64,000 nt of DNA from Rufibacter immobilis (GTDB lineage: Bacteria > Bacteroidota > Bacteroidia > Cytophagales > Hymenobacteraceae): assembly GCF_003721565.1 (NCBI RefSeq), contig NZ_RJJE01000002.1, positions 62,001 through 126,000 of the forward strand, read 5' to 3'. Under the pieces are notes generated by a model. That model had not been told where the DNA came from. It saw only the letters and a program-made list of their open reading frames with translations, and made no database searches. This document shows positions 50,483 to 59,111 of this stretch, one piece after another (within the stretch, counting starts at the first letter, position 1; the number at the start of each line of letters is the position of its first letter). The translations under genes were made by a program, and so were the position numbers.

Positions 50483-51008
50483 ACACGGGGGTTAAGAGCT
50501 TCTCCAATTTCGCTTTGATGCGATTCAACTTCACGCCTACGTTAGACTTGGTGATCCCGATGATCTCGGCCATCTCCTCATAGGTTCTATCTTCCAGGTA
50601 CAGCATCACAATGGCTTTCTCTACCTGAGAAAGCTGGTCAATGGCGGCATAGAGGTACTTGATCTTCAATTCATATTCTGCGGAAGTATCCGGCGAGGCC
50701 GGAATCTGCAGATCTAAGTCAGAGAGGGAACCGTGGTACGGACGGCGACTTTCTTTCCGGAAACTGGAGACGGCTGTGTTCAGCGCCACGCGGTACATCC
50801 AGGTACTTACCTTAGACTCGTGCTTAAACGCAGGATAGGACCGCCAGAGTTGCAGCACTATCTCCTGGAAGAGATCTTTCCGCTCCTCGAGGTCCCGGCA
50901 GTACATGCTGCATACCTTATGGATCAGGGCCTGATCCTGGGCAATGAGCTTCACAAATTCTGCGCGTAAAACCGGATTCTCCACCGTGGTACGTAAAGGT
51001 TTAGCCAT
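50466..51008 (-). CDS. ECF-type RNA polymerase sigma factor
   Basis: A 180-residue sigma-70 family factor (ECF). Seen: region 2 with CRDLEERKDLFQEIVLQLWRSYPAFKHESKVSTWMYRVALNTAVSSFRKE, and region 4 with IDQLSQVEKAIVMLYLEDRTYEEMAEIIGITKSNVGVKLNRIKAKLEKLL. The ATG at 51008 is chosen; the frame opens 16 codons earlier with a stretch unlike the family. Its partner overlaps the 3' end. It is flanked by two 216-nt direct repeats. Confidence 0.92.
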   Translation of the reverse strand: MAKPLRTTVENPVLRAEFVKLIAQDQALIHKVCSMYCRDLEERKDLFQEIVLQLWRSYPAFKHESKVSTWMYRVALNTAVSSFRKESRRPYHGSLSDLDLQIPASPDTSAEYELKIKYLYAAIDQLSQVEKAIVMLYLEDRTYEEMAEIIGITKSNVGVKLNRIKAKLEKLLTPVYDELR

Positions 51009-51082
51009 TAGTAGCCGAAAGCCCGGGTAAATTACACTACACCTTTCAAAAGACACACATTTTTAGTTCTGAGTCTTGAGTT

Positions 51083-51122
51083 CAGTTTTGGCTTAGTTTG
51101 GGAAAAAGAGCTCCTAAAGGGA
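51083..51122. repeat. 40-bp palindromic repeat, copy 23 (asymmetric, worn)
   Basis: cagttttggcttagtttg against ggaaaaagagctcctaaaggg; part of both arms is recognisable. Confidence 0.6.
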
Positions 51123-51163
51123 AGCCTTGGGTTCTGAGTCTGCATCTATAGCAGAAACTGGCG

Positions 51164-51281
51164 CGAGACTAAAGTCTCGTGACAAAGGATGAAGCGAGTC
51201 TCCAGACTCGCCGGGAACCACCGGCCGGAACACGGGAGTCCGGAGACTCCACTCATCCATCGGCACGAGTCTGGAGACTCG
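51164..51281. repeat. REP-like cluster of four short palindromes
   Basis: Four short palindromes in 118 nt: cgagact-aaa-agtctcg (51164-51179), gcgagtctccagactcgc (51194-51211), ggagtc-cgga-gactcc (51235-51250), cgagtc-tgga-gactcg (51266-51281). All are built on gagtc/gactc with 2-4-nt loops, like bacterial REP sequences. Confidence 0.75.
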
Positions 51282-51309
51282 CGCTATGCCATCATTAGTT
51301 TCAAACTGG

Positions 51310-51525
51310 AACTGCTCTTACTACCCGCACCTATTCCAGTCTTTCCCTAGAGCGCCTCGCTTGTGGCCAAGTAAGAAAGAAGCTAAGAGCCAACTACACT
51401 GGCCTGGCCGCAAGGGCAGTGCGAGAGGGGAAGACGGGGCCCCGCGGCCGTGAGCGCTTACCAGAAGAAACGCAGCAACACAGTCTATAAACCCATAGAC
51501 AAACGCCACAGCCAAGGCATCAGCC
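51310..51525. repeat. 216-nt direct repeat, copy B
   Basis: Same order and orientation as 49603-49819, with small indels and substitutions. The GC-rich block (from tggccgcaagggcagtgcga on, 54 nt) is nearly identical. It also keeps the gtctttccc / ggggaagac pairing, so the hairpin is retained despite sequence drift. Confidence 0.85.
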
Positions 51526-51565
51526 TAATCCATCAGCCAAAGGCAAACCACCCAACGCAAAAATT

Positions 51566-51605
51566 CCGTTTAGGGGCCGTTTTCCCAAAAACAGCCCCTA
51601 AACGG
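51566..51605. repeat. 40-bp palindromic repeat, copy 24 (symmetric, extended)
   Basis: ccgtttaggggccgtttt / aaaacagcccctaaacgg with flanks att/aat (51563-51608), 30 nt from the glutamate dehydrogenase stop. Confidence 0.93.
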
Positions 51606-51637
51606 AATCCTATCCATTTACAATAGTTACGCCGGCA

Positions 51638-53062
51638 TCACGGGAAGATACCCAATGACTGGTAGCTCACGCCAATTTTCTCAATGGCGGTATAGAAACC
51701 GGCCGTACGCAGGTCGGTGATGGCTTTGATCTGGTGTGTGACCTCGCGCATTTCATTGTAGGCCGTGATCATGGTGTCTTCCAAACCGGAATATACCAGA
51801 TCGCGTTCATCGGCCCCGTGAATGATCAGGAGTTTCTCCTCAGCGCTGAGGCTCTTGCCGGTGGTTTTCTCAATGGTACTCACCAAACGTTTGAGGCTGG
51901 CTTCCTCGGCGCGTTTCCCCATCCGCCCGAAGCGGACGTTAGACAGGTTCTTGAGCCACTCAAAGTAAGAAACGGTAACCCCGCCGGCATTGAGGTAAAG
52001 GTCGGGCAAAATCACTACTCCGCGGGCATGCAGAATGCGCTCGGCTTCCTGCGTAATGGGGCCGTTGGCGCCTTCGGCGATGATTTTGGCTCTGATGCGC
52101 TCGGCGTTGCCATTGTGAATCTGGTTTTCCAGGGCGGCCGGCAGCAACACGTCACAGTCGTACTCCAACATTTCCACCGAGTTCTGGATGAACGCCCCGC
52201 CGTTGTAGCCTTCAAAAGAGCCGTTCTCTTTGCGGTACTGGAAGATGCTCTCAATATCCAGACCGTCTGGGTTGAAGATACCGCCCTCGCGTTCGGCCAC
52301 GCCGGTAATGATGGCACCGTCCTGTTGCAGGAACTTGGCGGCGTGGTAGCCTACGTTTCCTATCCCCTGCACAATGATGCGTTTGCCCGAGATGCCGCTG
52401 TTCAGGTTGAGCGGTTTCAATACCGCCGGGTCTTGCAGTGCTTCACGGATACCAAAGTAAATACCCAGACCGGTGGCCTCGTTTCGGCCCCTGATTCCGC
52501 CTTGGCCTACCGGTTTACCCGTTACGCAGCCCAACGCGTTGGTTTCCCCAAATTTGAACGTGTGGTACGTATCGGCGATCCAGGCCATTTCACGGCTGCT
52601 GGTTCCGTAGTCGGGCGCGGGCACGTCTACGGCCGGGCCAATGAGGTTTTTCTTGATCAGCTCGGTGGCGAAACGGCGGGTCACTCTCTCCAAGGTCTCC
52701 ACCGAAGAGGTTCTGGGGTTGATTTTCACGCCGCCTTTGGCCCCGCCGAACGGCACATCCACCACGGCGCACTTAAAGGTCATGAGGCTGGCCAGGGCCA
52801 CTACCTCGTCTTCGTCTACGTGGGTGCTGAACCGGATACCGCCTTTGGTGGGCAGTTTGTGCTGGCTGTGCTGCGCCCTGATTCCCTCAATCACGTGGAT
52901 TTGGCCGTCTATCTCAACCGGAAAATTTACTTTGTAGACACTGTTGCAGACTTTGATCTGCGCTAGAATACCAGGATGGAGTTTAGAATGTTGGGCAGCC
53001 TGGTCATAGTAGTAATGGACACTGTCCAGAAATTCTCTGCCGGGTGATACGGGTTGGCTCAT
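51638..53062 (-). CDS. gdhA: Glu/Leu/Phe/Val dehydrogenase (glutamate dehydrogenase-like)
   Basis: A 474-residue dehydrogenase of the Glu/Leu/Phe/Val family. Seen: PTKGGIRFS (Lys73), VDVPFGGAKGGVKI with the catalytic Lys109, FATELIKKNLIGPAVDVPAPDYGTS, the NAD(P)-binding GIGNVGYHAA, and ADERDLVYSGLEDTM near the end. It would interconvert glutamate and 2-oxoglutarate plus ammonia; the branched-chain alternatives cannot be excluded. Cofactor preference is not readable from the visible motifs. Confidence 0.88.
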   Translation of the reverse strand: MSQPVSPGREFLDSVHYYYDQAAQHSKLHPGILAQIKVCNSVYKVNFPVEIDGQIHVIEGIRAQHSQHKLPTKGGIRFSTHVDEDEVVALASLMTFKCAVVDVPFGGAKGGVKINPRTSSVETLERVTRRFATELIKKNLIGPAVDVPAPDYGTSSREMAWIADTYHTFKFGETNALGCVTGKPVGQGGIRGRNEATGLGIYFGIREALQDPAVLKPLNLNSGISGKRIIVQGIGNVGYHAAKFLQQDGAIITGVAEREGGIFNPDGLDIESIFQYRKENGSFEGYNGGAFIQNSVEMLEYDCDVLLPAALENQIHNGNAERIRAKIIAEGANGPITQEAERILHARGVVILPDLYLNAGGVTVSYFEWLKNLSNVRFGRMGKRAEEASLKRLVSTIEKTTGKSLSAEEKLLIIHGADERDLVYSGLEDTMITAYNEMREVTHQIKAITDLRTAGFYTAIEKIGVSYQSLGIFP

Positions 53063-53175
53063 AGTTTCTGCAATTGGTGGAATAATGTAAGACGTACGGA
53101 AACCGGGGCGCGTTGTTTAGGGCTGGGTCATGTTCCACGGAGAACGTTTCCTGGGTAGCCCTCCCGGTTTGGGTG

Positions 53176-53205
53176 CGTTTCCGCAAAAGTAGCCTTTAAA
53201 CAGAT
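53176..53205. repeat. remnant of the 40-bp palindromic repeat, copy 25
   Basis: gcgtttccgcaaaagtagcctttaaacag keeps the outer gcgttt and aaacag ends but has lost the middle. Weakly supported. Confidence 0.4.
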
Positions 53206-53292
53206 ACCTTCGGCTTGCCTTCTTTCCATTGGTTTCTGCGGATAAATGCAGAAATTACCTACCCATTACACCAACACAAACCAATACTTTCT

Positions 53293-54669
53293 ATGTCTTC
53301 TTCCGTTTTCTCGTTCGCCCGCGCGGGTGCCGCTGCGCTGGGCTTGCTTTTTTTACCTAGCCTTACCCAGGCGCAAGCCATCATCAAGACAGACCCCGTC
53401 ATCAAAACCATGACCGAGCAAGTGTCTGCGCAGGAACTGGAGCGGCTGGTGCGCGGTCTGGTTAGCTTTGAGACCCGCCACTCGCTCAGCACCGTCAAAG
53501 ACAAGAAGAAAGGCATTGGCGCCGCCCGCAACTGGGCGCAGGCCGAAATGGAGAAAGCCGCCGCCACCTCCGGCGGACGTATGACCGTGACCCAGGACCG
53601 CTACACCGTGAAAGCCGACGGCCGCCGCATTCCCCAGGACGTGGAGATGGCCAACGTGATGGCTACCCTCAAAGGCACCGACCCCAATGATGACCGCGTG
53701 TTCATTGTGAGCGGCCACATAGACAGCCGAAACACAGACGTGATGGATGCCAAAGGCAAAGCCCCCGGAGCCAATGATGACGGTTCCGGCACCGCCGCCG
53801 TGATTGAACTGGCGCGGGTCATGGCCAGGCAGCAATTTCCAGCCACCATCATTTTCGTGTGCGTGCAGGGCGAAGAACAGGGCCTTTACGGCGCCAAACA
53901 CTTAGCCGAACGTGCCAAGCAGGAGAACTGGAACCTGGTGGCCATGCTCAACAATGACATGATTGGCAACTCTTTCTCAGACGAGACCAACCTCAAAGAC
54001 AACACCCGCGTGCGGATTTTCTCTGAAGGCGTACCGGCGGTGGAAACCCCCGAGATGGCGGCCCTGCGCAAAAGCACCGGCGGTGAAAACGACAGCCGCA
54101 GCCGTCAATTGGCCCGCTATATGAAAGAAATGACCAGCCGCTACGTGCCGCAACTGGAAGTGGTCCTGAATTACCGCACAGACCGTTTCCTGCGCGGCGG
54201 CGACCACACCCCGTTCAGCCAGGCGGGTTTCACGGCTATACGCGTCTGTGAGATGAACGAGAACTACCAGTACCAGCACCAGAACGTGCGCACCGAGAAC
54301 GGCATCAACTACGGCGATTTCCCGGAGCACGTGGACTTTGAGTACGTGCGCAAGAACACCGCCATGAACCTAGCTACCCTGGCCAACCTGGCGCTGGCTC
54401 CTTACTCACCAGAGGAAGTGGGCGTAGTCACCAGCAACCTCACCAACAAGACGGAACTGCGCTGGAAAGCCCCTGCCAAAGGCGAAAGACCGGCAGGCTA
54501 CTACATTCTCATGCGCGAGACTTCCTCGCCCATGTGGGAAAAGAAAATTTACGTAGAAGGCACCACCACTACCCTGCCCTACTCCAAAGACAATTACTTC
54601 TTCGCGGTACAGGCCGTTGACGCCGAGGGCCACGAGAGTCTGCCGGTAGTGCCAAGGCCTTTGCGTTAA
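53293..54669 (+). CDS. M28 family metallopeptidase
   Basis: A 458-residue exported zinc peptidase. I chose the ATG at 53293 (MSSSVFSFARAGAAALG), giving a signal peptide; the frame extends 26 codons upstream. Seen: the M28 metal ligands in SGHIDSRNTD (His142), PGANDDGSGTAAVIELA (Asp162), QGEEQGLYGAKHLAE with the Glu-Glu pair, ALNNDMIG-type LNNDMIGNS, and RGGDHTPFSQAGF with the last His. A fibronectin-like C-terminal stretch (ELRWKAPAKGERPAGYYILMRE) follows. It would release amino acids from peptides outside the cytoplasm. Confidence 0.9.
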   Translation: MSSSVFSFARAGAAALGLLFLPSLTQAQAIIKTDPVIKTMTEQVSAQELERLVRGLVSFETRHSLSTVKDKKKGIGAARNWAQAEMEKAAATSGGRMTVTQDRYTVKADGRRIPQDVEMANVMATLKGTDPNDDRVFIVSGHIDSRNTDVMDAKGKAPGANDDGSGTAAVIELARVMARQQFPATIIFVCVQGEEQGLYGAKHLAERAKQENWNLVAMLNNDMIGNSFSDETNLKDNTRVRIFSEGVPAVETPEMAALRKSTGGENDSRSRQLARYMKEMTSRYVPQLEVVLNYRTDRFLRGGDHTPFSQAGFTAIRVCEMNENYQYQHQNVRTENGINYGDFPEHVDFEYVRKNTAMNLATLANLALAPYSPEEVGVVTSNLTNKTELRWKAPAKGERPAGYYILMRETSSPMWEKKIYVEGTTTTLPYSKDNYFFAVQAVDAEGHESLPVVPRPLR

Positions 54670-54672
54670 GAA

Positions 54673-54712
54673 GCGTTTAGCGGCTCTTTTTCCAGAATTA
54701 AGCCTAAACCAG
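54673..54712. repeat. 40-bp palindromic repeat, copy 26 (asymmetric)
   Basis: gcgtttagcggctctttttcc is conserved; aattaagcctaaacc is worn. It starts 3 nt after the M28 stop and its right end (54706-54712) forms the left arm of the terminator. Confidence 0.87.
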
Positions 54713-54750
54713 CCCGGCAGTGCGTTCTGCTGGGCTGGTTTGTTTTTTTT
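54706..54750 (+). terminator. intrinsic terminator after the M28 peptidase gene
   Basis: aaaccagccc (54706-54715) pairs with gggctggttt (54732-54741), followed by gtttttttt. The inner ggcag/ctgc also pair. Confidence 0.85.
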
Positions 54751-54826
54751 AATGCAGTCCTTTTCTTAGCGCACCTGAAATCATTCCAGGTTTAACTCTT
54801 TTGCTGTTCCTCCAGTACTAGTGAGC

Positions 54827-56191
54827 ATGCTGTCTACCGCTACTGCCCCCGTTTCTAAGATGTCTCTCCTGTCGTGGCTCCGCCAGCCGGTAGACAACGC
54901 GCCGTTGGTGGTGTTCCGGTGGTGTTTCGGGTTGCTGCTGTTTCTGGAGACGGGCGGGGCTATTTTGACGGGTTGGGTGAAGAAGAACCTCATAGAACCT
55001 ACGGTACATTTTCCCTTCATCGGGTTTGAGTGGCTCAAACCGCTGTCCGGCAACGGCATGTACTTCTACTACGGGACAATGGCGCTGCTGGGCCTGCTGG
55101 TGATGGTGGGCTTCTACTACAGAGCCAGTCTTACGCTATTTACCTTGCTTTGGTGGGGAGCCTACCTTATGCAGAAAGCGGCTTACAACAACCACTACTA
55201 CCTCTTGCTGGTGCTGTGTTTTCTCATGCTGCTGGTACCGGCCCACACCTATGCTTCTATAGACGCCAAACGCAACCCACCGCTAAAATCCCTTTCCTGC
55301 CCCCGTTGGTGTCTGCTGGTGTTTGTGGTGCAGATGACCATTGTGTATACCTATGCCGCCATTGCCAAAATAAACGAAGACTGGTTGGCGGGTACTCCGG
55401 TTTCTATCTGGTTCTCCAACAAAAGCCATTATTGGCTCATCGGGGGACTGTTGCAGCAGGACTGGTTTCAGAAGCTGGTGGTGTACGGCGGTATTTTCTT
55501 TGATTTGCTCATTGCCCCCTTGCTATTATGGCGGCGAACTCGGATTTGGGCCTTTTTCCTGGCGGTGTTCTTCCACGGGTTCAACTCGGCGGTGTTCCAC
55601 ATTGGCATTTTCCCGTATCTGGCGCTGGCGCTGTGCCTGTTCTTTTTTCCGCCGGAGCAGATTAGAAAGATTTTCCTGCGCCGCAAACCCATGCTGCCTG
55701 TTTCTGCACCTGCGTTAGCGCCTGCCCCTCCTGCCTTCAAAGAGAAAGCGGTGCTTCTGTTGCTGGCCCTCCATCTGGTGGTGCAGCTTGTTTTGCCCAT
55801 GCGGCAGTGGTGGTTCCCGGGCAATACCAACTGGACCGAGGAAGGCCACCGCATGTCCTGGCACATGATGCTCAGGAGCAAGTCTGGGTATGCCACCTTT
55901 AAGGTGGAGGCAGACGGTAACGCATTTTGGGAGCACCCTGAAACCCACCTTACGCCCAAACAGTCCCGCTCCGTAGCCACCCGCCCCGATCTGATTTGGC
56001 AATACTGCCAGTTCCTGGCGCAGAAGTACCAGCAGAAAGGCTATAAACAAGTGAAAGTATTCGCGTATACCCACGTAAGCCTCAATAACCGTCCGGCGCA
56101 GGCCTTGGTAGACTCTACGGTTAATCTGGCGGCAGTGCCCTGGCTCACGCACCAACCTTCGCCGTGGGTGGTGCCGTTACAGGAAAACTAA
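54827..56191 (+). CDS. HTTM / VKGC-like membrane protein
   Basis: A 454-residue membrane protein of the HTTM (vitamin-K-dependent gamma-carboxylase-like) family. Seen: APLVVFRWCFGLLLFLETG at the start, FPFIGFEWLKPLSGNGMYFYYG, YLMQKAAYNNHYYLLLVLCFLMLLVPAH, a signature region with Asn-Asn-His-Tyr, and about six helices followed by a C-terminal beta-rich domain. Eukaryotic VKGC carboxylates glutamates; the bacterial homologues have mostly untested activity. An ATG at 54827 is preferred over the GTG at 54821. It stands alone on the plus strand. Confidence 0.85.
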   Translation: MLSTATAPVSKMSLLSWLRQPVDNAPLVVFRWCFGLLLFLETGGAILTGWVKKNLIEPTVHFPFIGFEWLKPLSGNGMYFYYGTMALLGLLVMVGFYYRASLTLFTLLWWGAYLMQKAAYNNHYYLLLVLCFLMLLVPAHTYASIDAKRNPPLKSLSCPRWCLLVFVVQMTIVYTYAAIAKINEDWLAGTPVSIWFSNKSHYWLIGGLLQQDWFQKLVVYGGIFFDLLIAPLLLWRRTRIWAFFLAVFFHGFNSAVFHIGIFPYLALALCLFFFPPEQIRKIFLRRKPMLPVSAPALAPAPPAFKEKAVLLLLALHLVVQLVLPMRQWWFPGNTNWTEEGHRMSWHMMLRSKSGYATFKVEADGNAFWEHPETHLTPKQSRSVATRPDLIWQYCQFLAQKYQQKGYKQVKVFAYTHVSLNNRPAQALVDSTVNLAAVPWLTHQPSPWVVPLQEN

Positions 56192-56217
56192 CCTTTTCCC
56201 GCGGGCTGAAGAGAAGT

Positions 56218-56257
56218 GCGTTTAGGGGCTCTTTTTGGAAAAAGAGCCCCTAAACGC
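56218..56257. repeat. 40-bp palindromic repeat, copy 27 (symmetric, extended)
   Basis: gcgtttaggggctcttttt / aaaaagagcccctaaacgc with loop gg. Flanks agaagt / acttct extend it to 56212-56263, a 25-bp perfect stem. Confidence 0.96.
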
Positions 56258-56480
56258 ACTTCTGGTATTCACGTGAAAAAGCGGCTTTTCTCTCTTCCCT
56301 CCTCCAGCTCTAACCTTTTACCGCAGAAATAGTAAGTGCACCTAAGCGGCTTTGCCCATGGCTTTTAGTGTAATGGCGTTCCTTTTCTCCTTGCCTCTGG
56401 AAAGCTCCCCGTTTCTGGTTAGAGGAGAATCTGTAGTCACGCAGAAGCTTTTACCTCAACTCAATTTCTAGCGAATTCAT

Positions 56481-58796
56481 ATGTCTACACAGTTACCCCG
56501 CCTATGGGTACTTTTGTTCTTTTCTCTGGTTCTCTCCTGGCAGGCCCGTGCCCAGAAGGTGGGGCTTGTTTTAAGCGGCGGCGGCGCCAAGGGACTGGCC
56601 CATGTGGGGGTACTCAAGGTGCTGGAGAAAAACCAGATCCCCATCGACTACATTGTGGGCACCAGCATGGGCTCTGTGATAGGAGCGCTGTACGCCGCCG
56701 GCTACTCGCCGCAGGATATTGAGGACCTGGTGCTTTCGCCTAAGTTCCAGTACTGGGTGTCTGGGAGGCCACTGGAGGAAAACGCCTTCAACTACTTCAG
56801 CCTGGACCCATCCCCGGCCGCGCTCCGGCTGCCCCTCACGCTGCAGAAAAACATAAAGGTACAGACCTCCCGCGGGCTGGTGAGCGACGTGAACTTGAAC
56901 TATGCCCTGGCCTCTACCCTGGCTGCCGGCGCGGCCATCTCCAAATATGACTTTAACCGGCTCTTTGTGCCTTACCGCAGCCTCACCGCCGAGATTTTCA
57001 CCCGCCAGCAGATTGTGCAGCGCAGCGGGTCTCTGGCAGATGCCGTCCGCAATTCCATGGCCGTTCCCCTGGCGTTCAGGCCCATTCGGCAAGCCGATGG
57101 AAGGTATCTCTTTGACGGAGGCTTGTTCAATAACTTCCCTACAGATGTGATGCGCGCTGAGTTTAAGCCCGATGTGGTCATTGGCGTGAATGTGGGCGAT
57201 GTCTCCTTCAAGAAGTACCCCCATGAGAAAGACGATGAACTCCTGAGCTCTTCCCTGGTTTTTCTGGGCTTTGACGTAGCCGATACCTTGGCCGTGGGGC
57301 CCAACGGAATCCTGATCCAGCCCGATCTGGAAGGCTTCGGCACCACCGCCTTTGACCGCGTGCGCGAACTCATTGAACTGGGCGTGAAATCTGCCGAGGA
57401 AAGACTGCCCCTCATGAAGGAGCGCATTAAACGCCAGGTAGACACGGTGAGCCTACAAGAACGGAGAAGAGCCTTCCAAGACAAAGCACCGCCCGTTCGC
57501 TTTACCAATGTAAAAATTCAGGGGCTCAAAGAAAACCAGCACAACTACGTCCGGAACTTCTTCAGGAAAGAAGGCAATAATTACACCATCAGTGACATTG
57601 AGGAAGGCTATTACCGGCTGGCGGCCAATGATTTCTTCAAAGGAATCTATCCCAGAATCAGGTTTGACAGCCTCTCTGGCGGCTATGAGCTCAACATTGA
57701 CGCCAGACAGAGCAACAATGCCACCGCCGAGGTGGGCGCCGTGTTCAGTACCCGCCCCGTAGACAATCTGTACCTGGGGCTGGAGTACCGGTACCTGAAC
57801 AAGCTGCTGTACACCGTGGGGATCAACGCCAACGTGGGTCGGTTCTATACCGCCGGTCAGTTCGGGTTTAGGGTGAACGTACCGGCCAAGCTGCCTTTCT
57901 ACATAGAACCCTCTGTCATGTACAGTTCGCTCAATTACCAAGACGCCAACGATTTCCTGAACCGCGATGCCACCAGTACCCAGCTAAGGCAACGTGATTT
58001 CAAAGTGGGGTTGCAAACCGGCTTCAGCCATAACTTCAGGAGCCGCGTGGTGCTGGACGGGGCCTGGTTCTCCAACGAAGACCAGTACGCCAACATCAAT
58101 GACGTGTCTTCCTCTGACAAACTAGACGAAACCGACTTCAGTGGATTAACCTTGGCCCTGCGTTTTGAACGAAACTCCCTTAACCGGAAAATGTATTCCA
58201 CCAGAGGGCACCGGGCGGTACTGGGCGTACGTGGCGTGACCGGCGAAGAGTTATACAGACCCGGCACCACCTCCCTCCAACCCCAATCCAGAACGAAAGA
58301 GCACCAATGGTTGCAGTTTTCGGCCACCTATGAGGGCTACTACCCTTTCAACCAGGATAAGAGTAGCTGGGGCTATTTTGTGGAAGGGATGGTAAGCACC
58401 CAGGGCCTGTTTTCCAACTACCGGTCATCGCTCACCACCGCCCCGGTGTTTGCGCCCCTGCCAGATTCCCGCACCCTTTTCCTGGACAAGTACCGCGCCA
58501 CCCGCTACGGAGCCGTGGGCTTGCGCTACTCTCAAAACCTGCTCACCAAATTTGAGTGGCGCACCGAAGCCTTTGTACACGTAATGCACCGGCCGTTTGA
58601 GGAAGGTCCGCTCCAGGAGGCCATACGGGCAAGTGGCTTTGAACGCCCCCGGCTTACGGCCAGTACCGGCATTGTAATGCAGTTGCCCATTGGTCCGGCG
58701 GCCCTGCACTTCATCCACTATGACAATGACCAGAACCGCTGGAGCGTGTTCGGGCATGTGGGGTTCCTGCTGTTCAGGGCTCGGTCTTTGCAGTAA
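56481..58796 (+). CDS. patatin-like phospholipase fused to an outer-membrane barrel
   Basis: A 771-residue protein. Seen: a signal peptide (LLFFSLVLSWQARAQ), a patatin domain with the oxyanion loop SGGGAKGLAHVG, nucleophile GTSMG (Ser62) and the catalytic Asp212 in FDGGLFNNFP, then at about residue 350 a POTRA-like region (PPVRFTNVKIQGLKENQHNYV) and a BamA/Omp85-type barrel from about residue 440 to the end. This patatin-barrel arrangement is known from PlpD-type autotransporters, where the barrel anchors or exports the lipase. Activity is predicted to be lipid acyl hydrolysis. Confidence 0.9.
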   Translation: MSTQLPRLWVLLFFSLVLSWQARAQKVGLVLSGGGAKGLAHVGVLKVLEKNQIPIDYIVGTSMGSVIGALYAAGYSPQDIEDLVLSPKFQYWVSGRPLEENAFNYFSLDPSPAALRLPLTLQKNIKVQTSRGLVSDVNLNYALASTLAAGAAISKYDFNRLFVPYRSLTAEIFTRQQIVQRSGSLADAVRNSMAVPLAFRPIRQADGRYLFDGGLFNNFPTDVMRAEFKPDVVIGVNVGDVSFKKYPHEKDDELLSSSLVFLGFDVADTLAVGPNGILIQPDLEGFGTTAFDRVRELIELGVKSAEERLPLMKERIKRQVDTVSLQERRRAFQDKAPPVRFTNVKIQGLKENQHNYVRNFFRKEGNNYTISDIEEGYYRLAANDFFKGIYPRIRFDSLSGGYELNIDARQSNNATAEVGAVFSTRPVDNLYLGLEYRYLNKLLYTVGINANVGRFYTAGQFGFRVNVPAKLPFYIEPSVMYSSLNYQDANDFLNRDATSTQLRQRDFKVGLQTGFSHNFRSRVVLDGAWFSNEDQYANINDVSSSDKLDETDFSGLTLALRFERNSLNRKMYSTRGHRAVLGVRGVTGEELYRPGTTSLQPQSRTKEHQWLQFSATYEGYYPFNQDKSSWGYFVEGMVSTQGLFSNYRSSLTTAPVFAPLPDSRTLFLDKYRATRYGAVGLRYSQNLLTKFEWRTEAFVHVMHRPFEEGPLQEAIRASGFERPRLTASTGIVMQLPIGPAALHFIHYDNDQNRWSVFGHVGFLLFRARSLQ

Positions 58797-58816
58797 TGGT
58801 TTTGCAGGGAGCTTTT

Positions 58817-58857
58817 GCGTTTAGGGGCTCTTTTTTGGTAAAAGAGCCCCTAAACGC
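58817..58857. repeat. 40-bp palindromic repeat, copy 28 (symmetric)
   Basis: gcgtttaggggctctttttt / taaaagagcccctaaacgc, with loop ggt. It lies 20 nt after the patatin stop. Confidence 0.94.
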
Positions 58858-58910
58858 AGATTGAATTTAGAAAGTAACTTCTGCTAAGAGCATGCTAAAC
58901 CTTCAGCAAA

Positions 58911-58956
58911 AACGAAGACCTCCCCGGCACGCATTGGTGCCAGGGAGGTCTTCGTT
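58911..58956. terminator. 20-bp hairpin between convergent genes
   Basis: aacgaagacctccccggcac pairs with gtgccagggaggtcttcgtt, one mismatch, 6-nt loop. No T tail follows, so termination is possible but unproven. Confidence 0.55.
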
Positions 58957-58979
58957 CTGCATTGCCTTTTGGGCATCCT

Positions 58980-59081
58980 TTACCAGTAGCGTAAGGTAAT
59001 CTTCACCGCGGGGATTTCATGTTTCTCTACAAACAACAACCTGAAGATGCGGTGAAGATACCTTACGCGTATCACTGGTAA
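58980..59081. repeat. inverted repeat with arms of about 30 nt
   Basis: ttaccagtagcgtaaggtaa... (58980-59010) matches the reverse complement of 59049-59081 with a few small gaps. The 38-nt spacer holds no gene. Confidence 0.65.
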
Positions 59082-59111
59082 CGGCACTATGTAATAGTTT
59101 GCTTCTGGTGG

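Larger units (their letters stand above)
51009..51637. other. 629-nt gene-free interval with three kinds of repeats
   Basis: From left: upstream region of the sigma factor, palindromic repeat copy 23 (51083-51122, worn), a REP-like cluster of four short palindromes (51164-51281), the second 216-nt direct repeat (51310-51525), and palindromic repeat copy 24 (51566-51605). No gene is seen. Confidence 0.6.

Noticed and set aside
51734-52966. A long open frame (410 codons) antisense to glutamate dehydrogenase
   Set aside because: It is the GC-rich complementary frame of a well-supported gene, lacks a recognisable domain, and the composition (many His, Gly, Val, Ala) is typical of antisense shadows.
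53100-53140. A further copy of the palindromic repeat (gttgtttagggctggg)
   Set aside because: Only a few bases match and the partner arm is missing.
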